The notes under the pieces are model-generated. The model searched no databases and was not told the origin of the DNA. It was given only the letters and a program-made list of their open reading frames with translations. Position numbers and translations under genes: made by a program. Positions 37,425 through 40,268 of a stretch of 40,268 nucleotides of DNA are shown here, one piece after another. Every line of letters starts with the position of its first letter. The first letter of the stretch is position 1. Source of the stretch: Tritrichomonas foetus (lineage: Eukaryota; Parabasalia; Tritrichomonadida; Tritrichomonadidae). Location of the stretch: contig MLAK01000894.1 in the NCBI GenBank assembly GCA_001839685.1, forward strand, positions 10,017 to 50,284, written 5' to 3'.

Positions 37425-38642
37425 ATGTTTAACTACTCAGAAAGCAAAAACGATTCGGCTTCCTCTTCTTACTCAGGATCATCCTTTATCAAACACTTAT
37501 GCACATCGGATAGTGATTCGGAAGAAGAAGAAAGAAAGCCCAAAAAGCAAATAAATCAATATTTAATACTTGGTGAGCTTGGAGAAGGAAGTTTCGCCAA
37601 AGTTTTTCTTGCTCGTAACACTATCACCAATAAGTTGGTCGCTCTCAAACAGTTCAAATTGAAACGATTACAGCATAAAGAAAATGGTGTCTCACAACTC
37701 GAGCGTGAGATTTCGGCCATGAGAAGGTTCCAACATGATAATATTTTACATCTCCATGAAGTTTTACACGAAGAAAGTTCAGACACTGTTTACTTAGTCA
37801 TCGATTACGCCGATTGCGGTTCTTTGTTAACTGTTTTAACAACCACGGGAGTTTTTGGTCATATTAGGTCAGCCAAAAATGATACAAATGAATTCTATCA
37901 GACAGAGAATGAAAATGTCGTTATGATTAAGTATATTTTCCATAAGATTCTTCAGGCAGTTTTATATCTCCACGCTCACGGAATTGTCCACCAAGATATT
38001 AAACCATCAAATATTTTGATTAATTCTGATGGTGAAGTCTATCTTTCCGATTTTGGTGTAGGTCATTCTTTTGGAAGTGCTGAGATGGTTGTTGGATCCC
38101 CTGGGTATCAGGCGCCAGAAGCCATTGCTGATTTTGAATTCGATGATTCAAATCCAGCCGAAGAAGATGTTTGGTCACTAGGCGTCACACTTTTTCAATC
38201 CTTTTTTGGTCGCCTTCCTTTTGAAGGTGATTCAATCTATGAAATCATAAAAGACATCAAAAGTAGCCCACTTCGAATTCCAAGTGAAGAAAAAGTGGAT
38301 CCTGAACTTGTTCGGTTACTAAAAGGAATGCTTGAAGTTGATCAAAGGAAAAGAATGACCATTTCTGAAATATTGAGTTCTTCCTTCTTCAGCGACCTTC
38401 CGGACAAACTTAAAATTGATGCTAAATTAAATGATAATGATAATGAAGAATTACTTTGTTATCAAAATGGTAGAAATCTCGAAAACAATTTTAATGAAAA
38501 CACTAAAATTGTGAATGCAAAAGTTTGTGATGTGAACTACTCTTTTGCTAGACCATCACTTACATCATGCAACTTAATCCGGATGCTTTCCTTGAATATG
38601 TATCCGTCACCAAGAAAACAAGCAACTCAGGTCTTAGCCTGA
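37425..38642 (+). CDS. Ser/Thr protein kinase, LKB1/CaMKK-like
   Basis: A 405-aa protein. Residues 1-45 are Ser/acidic-rich. The kinase domain (about 47-330) has the Gly loop GELGEGSFAKV, the VAIK-type lysine in LVALKQF (Lys75), catalytic HQDIKPSN (189-196, Asp191), DFG (Asp209) and GSPGYQAPE in the activation segment. The C-lobe (DVWSLGVTLFQSFFGRLPFE, then GDSIYEIIKDI, and LLKGMLEVDQRKRM) resembles LKB1 and CaMKK, upstream activators of AMPK-type kinases. That placement is inference from motifs. The HRD arginine is replaced by Gln. A longer frame begins at 37296, but its first 43 residues are hydrophobic and unlike the family; the ATG at 37425 precedes a kinase-like acidic N-terminus. The tail after 330 is Asn/Asp-rich. 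Confidence 0.88.
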   Translation: MFNYSESKNDSASSSYSGSSFIKHLCTSDSDSEEEERKPKKQINQYLILGELGEGSFAKVFLARNTITNKLVALKQFKLKRLQHKENGVSQLEREISAMRRFQHDNILHLHEVLHEESSDTVYLVIDYADCGSLLTVLTTTGVFGHIRSAKNDTNEFYQTENENVVMIKYIFHKILQAVLYLHAHGIVHQDIKPSNILINSDGEVYLSDFGVGHSFGSAEMVVGSPGYQAPEAIADFEFDDSNPAEEDVWSLGVTLFQSFFGRLPFEGDSIYEIIKDIKSSPLRIPSEEKVDPELVRLLKGMLEVDQRKRMTISEILSSSFFSDLPDKLKIDAKLNDNDNEELLCYQNGRNLENNFNENTKIVNAKVCDVNYSFARPSLTSCNLIRMLSLNMYPSPRKQATQVLA

Positions 38643-38823
38643 TTTAAATTCTTGGTCATAAAATACGTTTTTAGAATAAACCTTTTTTGCGGATCTGCAA
38701 TTAATGAAATTTATTGATTTTACATCAAAATTTATTGTTATTTTGAAATATTTGATCGGAAGATTCTTGAAAATATGTTCCTTAAAAGATTTTTTCCTAA
38801 TGATTAAGTAATCCTTTGTTTGA
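38643..38823. other. Short spacer before the 15-residue repeat frame
   Basis: Stops in all plus frames separate the kinase from the repeat protein. Around 38735-38790 there are weak resemblances to the downstream repeat (for example ILKY and ILEN in different frames), possibly degenerate units. No promoter is recognised. Confidence 0.3.
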
Positions 38824-39948
38824 AATGCTAATTTAAGTTCGAGAATAGTTTTAGGAAAAAATCTTAGTATTGTTAGAGATGACATTTTGAATCATCAAGA
38901 AAATAACTTTAATGTTGTGAGAAATGATATATTAAATGACCAAGAGAATAACTTTAATGTTGTTCGTAATGATATTTTGAATCATCAAGATAGTAATTTT
39001 GTTATTCTGAAAGATAGTATTTTAGAAAATCAAGAACAAAACTTTAGAAATACTCGTGAAAATCTTATTTCTAACCAAGTTAATAATTTAAGTATTGTTC
39101 GAGATGATATTTTAGATAATCAAGAGAATAATTTCCATGTAATGCGTGATAATATATTAAATAATCAAGTTGAAAATCTTGTTCATGTTCGAAATGATTT
39201 ATTATCAAATCAATCCAATAATTTGAGTGTTGCACGTGATGATATTTTAATTAATCAAAGTAATCAACTCAAAACAATTCGTGACGATCTTCTCACTCAA
39301 CAAAAATCACAATTACAAAATAATAAAAATGATATTCTAGAAAATCAAAATAATAATTTTGAAATTGTACGAAATGATATTCTTTCTGAACAATCGAATC
39401 AACTTAATAATGTTCGTGATGACATGTTAACTGCACAAGTTACTAATTTCACTAGAGTTCGTGAAAGTATTCTTAAGCATCAAGTTAATAATATGACACA
39501 ACTTCGACAAGATATTTTAAATGGACATCATCATCAAATTGATCAAGCTCGTCAAGATATTATTAAGAAGCAACAAATTCAATTAAATGAAACTAAAGAA
39601 GATATAGTAGCTAATCAAATGGATCAAACTAGTGTTGTTCGTCAAGATTTATCAACACAGCATTCGAATCAAATGAATCAATTAGGAAATATTCGTCAAG
39701 ATATTAATCAGAATCGAATTCAAACTGCGAAACAAATGAATAAGATTAAACAAGATATTGTCACTACACAATTAGAAATGAGAGCTAATCAAGAAGAAAT
39801 TAATGCGATTCGACATGAATCAGATAATATCAAAAAGAGATTTGATCGTTTAGAAGTGAATTTAAGTCCATATTTGTCATATAGAGCATATATTCCTACT
39901 AAAAGGAAAAGTTCATCACATAAAGGGAAGCCACCATTTAAATGCTAA
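38824..39948 (+). CDS. Protein of 18 tandem 15-residue repeats (predicted coiled coil), start codon missing
   Basis: A 374-codon open frame from just after a TGA at 38821 to a TAA at 39946. From 38857 to 39666 it consists of 18 units of 15 residues with consensus NNFxxVRxDILxxQx (45 bp each), for example NNFNVVRNDILNDQE and NQLKTIRDDLLTQQK. A further helical stretch and a basic tail (TKRKSSSHKGKPPFKC) follow. Hydrophobic positions 3, 6 and 10, with 14 usually Gln, are spaced 3-4-4-4, which fits a right-handed (pentadecad) coiled coil. No in-frame ATG occurs before 39142, inside repeat 7, so the 5' end is missing: truncated pseudogene, spliced gene or sequence error. Repeats diverge at DNA level, so selection on protein is likely at least in the past. 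Family unknown. Confidence 0.6.
   Translation, partial: NANLSSRIVLGKNLSIVRDDILNHQENNFNVVRNDILNDQENNFNVVRNDILNHQDSNFVILKDSILENQEQNFRNTRENLISNQVNNLSIVRDDILDNQENNFHVMRDNILNNQVENLVHVRNDLLSNQSNNLSVARDDILINQSNQLKTIRDDLLTQQKSQLQNNKNDILENQNNNFEIVRNDILSEQSNQLNNVRDDMLTAQVTNFTRVRESILKHQVNNMTQLRQDILNGHHHQIDQARQDIIKKQQIQLNETKEDIVANQMDQTSVVRQDLSTQHSNQMNQLGNIRQDINQNRIQTAKQMNKIKQDIVTTQLEMRANQEEINAIRHESDNIKKRFDRLEVNLSPYLSYRAYIPTKRKSSSHKGKPPFKC
38857..39666 (+). repeat. 45-bp (15-aa) tandem repeat, 18 units
   Basis: Eighteen consecutive 45-bp units without indels between them. The Asn-x-x-x-x-x-Arg-x-Asp-Ile/Leu-Leu core is conserved in protein while codons vary, and later units drift from the consensus. Confidence 0.9.
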
Positions 39949-40193
39949 TTTTTACACAAAGAAAATATAATAAATGTTTGATTTATGATAAAATTTTTAG
40001 TTATTTTTGTTTAAAATTATGTCCTTATATATATATTTAAGTTGAGAAAAGCGCAGGAGTTAAAAACAAAAAGTAAATTGTTTATTTCATTCAAAAAACG
40101 ATAAATCATAGATAAATGATTTTGGAATAGATCTAAAACAAGAAAAATATTATCTAATTCATTAATAATATCTATGTTTTGAAGAAAATGAAA
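39949..40193. other. AT-rich spacer before tRNA-Glu
   Basis: No gene supported. A 63-codon minus-strand frame here overlaps the tRNA and is rejected. TATATATATA-type sequence occurs near 40027. Confidence 0.5.
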
Positions 40194-40265
40194 TCCGACG
40201 TCGTTCATCGGTTAGGATACGTGGTTTTCATCCACGGGAGCGGGGTTCGACTCCCCGCGTCGGAG
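40194..40265 (+). tRNA. tRNA-Glu (anticodon TTC)
   Basis: The acceptor stem TCCGACG pairs with CGTCGGA. The anticodon arm CGTGG-TTTTCAT-CCACG gives anticodon TTC (Glu). The T-arm GCGGG-GTTCGAC-TCCCCGC region carries the GGTTCGACTCC B-box. The gene is complete but ends three bases before the window edge, so any terminator is not visible. Confidence 0.95.
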
Positions 40266-40268
40266 AAA

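Noticed and set aside
40017..40208. 63-codon minus-strand frame
   Set aside because: Its start overlaps tRNA-Glu and its composition is AT-driven.
1..40268. CRISPR arrays, bacterial operons, viral genes, introns with the ACTAACACACAG 3' motif
   Set aside because: None seen; tandem repeats here are coding or minisatellite and no canonical intron signal was found by eye.

Overview
The window looks like nuclear DNA of a parabasalid (trichomonad) protist, most likely Tritrichomonas foetus or a close relative. This is inferred from gene content and style, not from a database match. The DNA is strongly AT-rich with the standard genetic code, and genes have no visible introns, including a 12.3 kb dynein heavy chain in one frame. 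Start codons often sit a few bases after a TCA-type initiator. There is a DUF3447-type ankyrin protein of the kind expanded in trichomonads, and two nuclear-type tRNAs.

Layout. 1-891: 3' part of a minus-strand gene for an acidic Ser/Asp/Glu/Asn-rich repeat protein that runs off the window. 1.0-1.8 kb: AT-rich spacer with a possible gene relic, then a small minus-strand ORF divergent from the next gene. 1.8-4.3 kb: Sey1/RHD3/atlastin-type ER fusion GTPase. 4.8-5.4 kb: Ras-like GTPase with a CaaX end. 6.0-6.9 kb (-): PTPA, the PP2A activator. 7.2-8.1 kb (-): multi-spanning membrane RING protein. 9.0-10.2 kb: exostosin-family glycosyltransferase. 10.6-12.3 kb (-): PARP6/8-like ADP-ribosyltransferase with a UBA-like insert. 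12.8-17.6 kb: large WD40, charged coiled-coil and Gly-rich repeat protein containing an assembly gap inside a 135-bp tandem repeat. 17.8-19.5 kb: DUF3447/ankyrin gene with an apparent 3' frameshift. 20.0-32.4 kb: axonemal-type dynein heavy chain. 32.6 kb: tRNA-Met. 33.5-34.8 kb: Hrd1-like membrane RING-H2 ubiquitin ligase. 34.9-37.4 kb: long spacer with a minisatellite and several possible decayed coding fragments. 37.4-38.6 kb: LKB1/CaMKK-like protein kinase. 38.8-39.9 kb: protein built of 18 fifteen-residue repeats, with no usable start codon. 40.2 kb: tRNA-Glu.

The genes do not form a pathway or operon. This is ordinary eukaryotic gene order with mixed strands. Loose themes are ER and ubiquitin (Sey1-type GTPase, two membrane RING proteins), signalling (Ras, PTPA, kinase, PARP) and the flagellum (dynein, possibly the WD40 protein). 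I do not see a clear new multi-gene system. The observations most worth a second look are: a recurrent GAAAAAGTT element upstream of several genes, including an orphan cluster near 8.9 kb; the 15-residue repeat protein, whose spacing fits a right-handed coiled coil; the UBA-containing PARP; the frameshifted ankyrin gene; the gap whose length breaks the reading frame; and the possible pseudogene-rich spacer at 35.0-37.3 kb.
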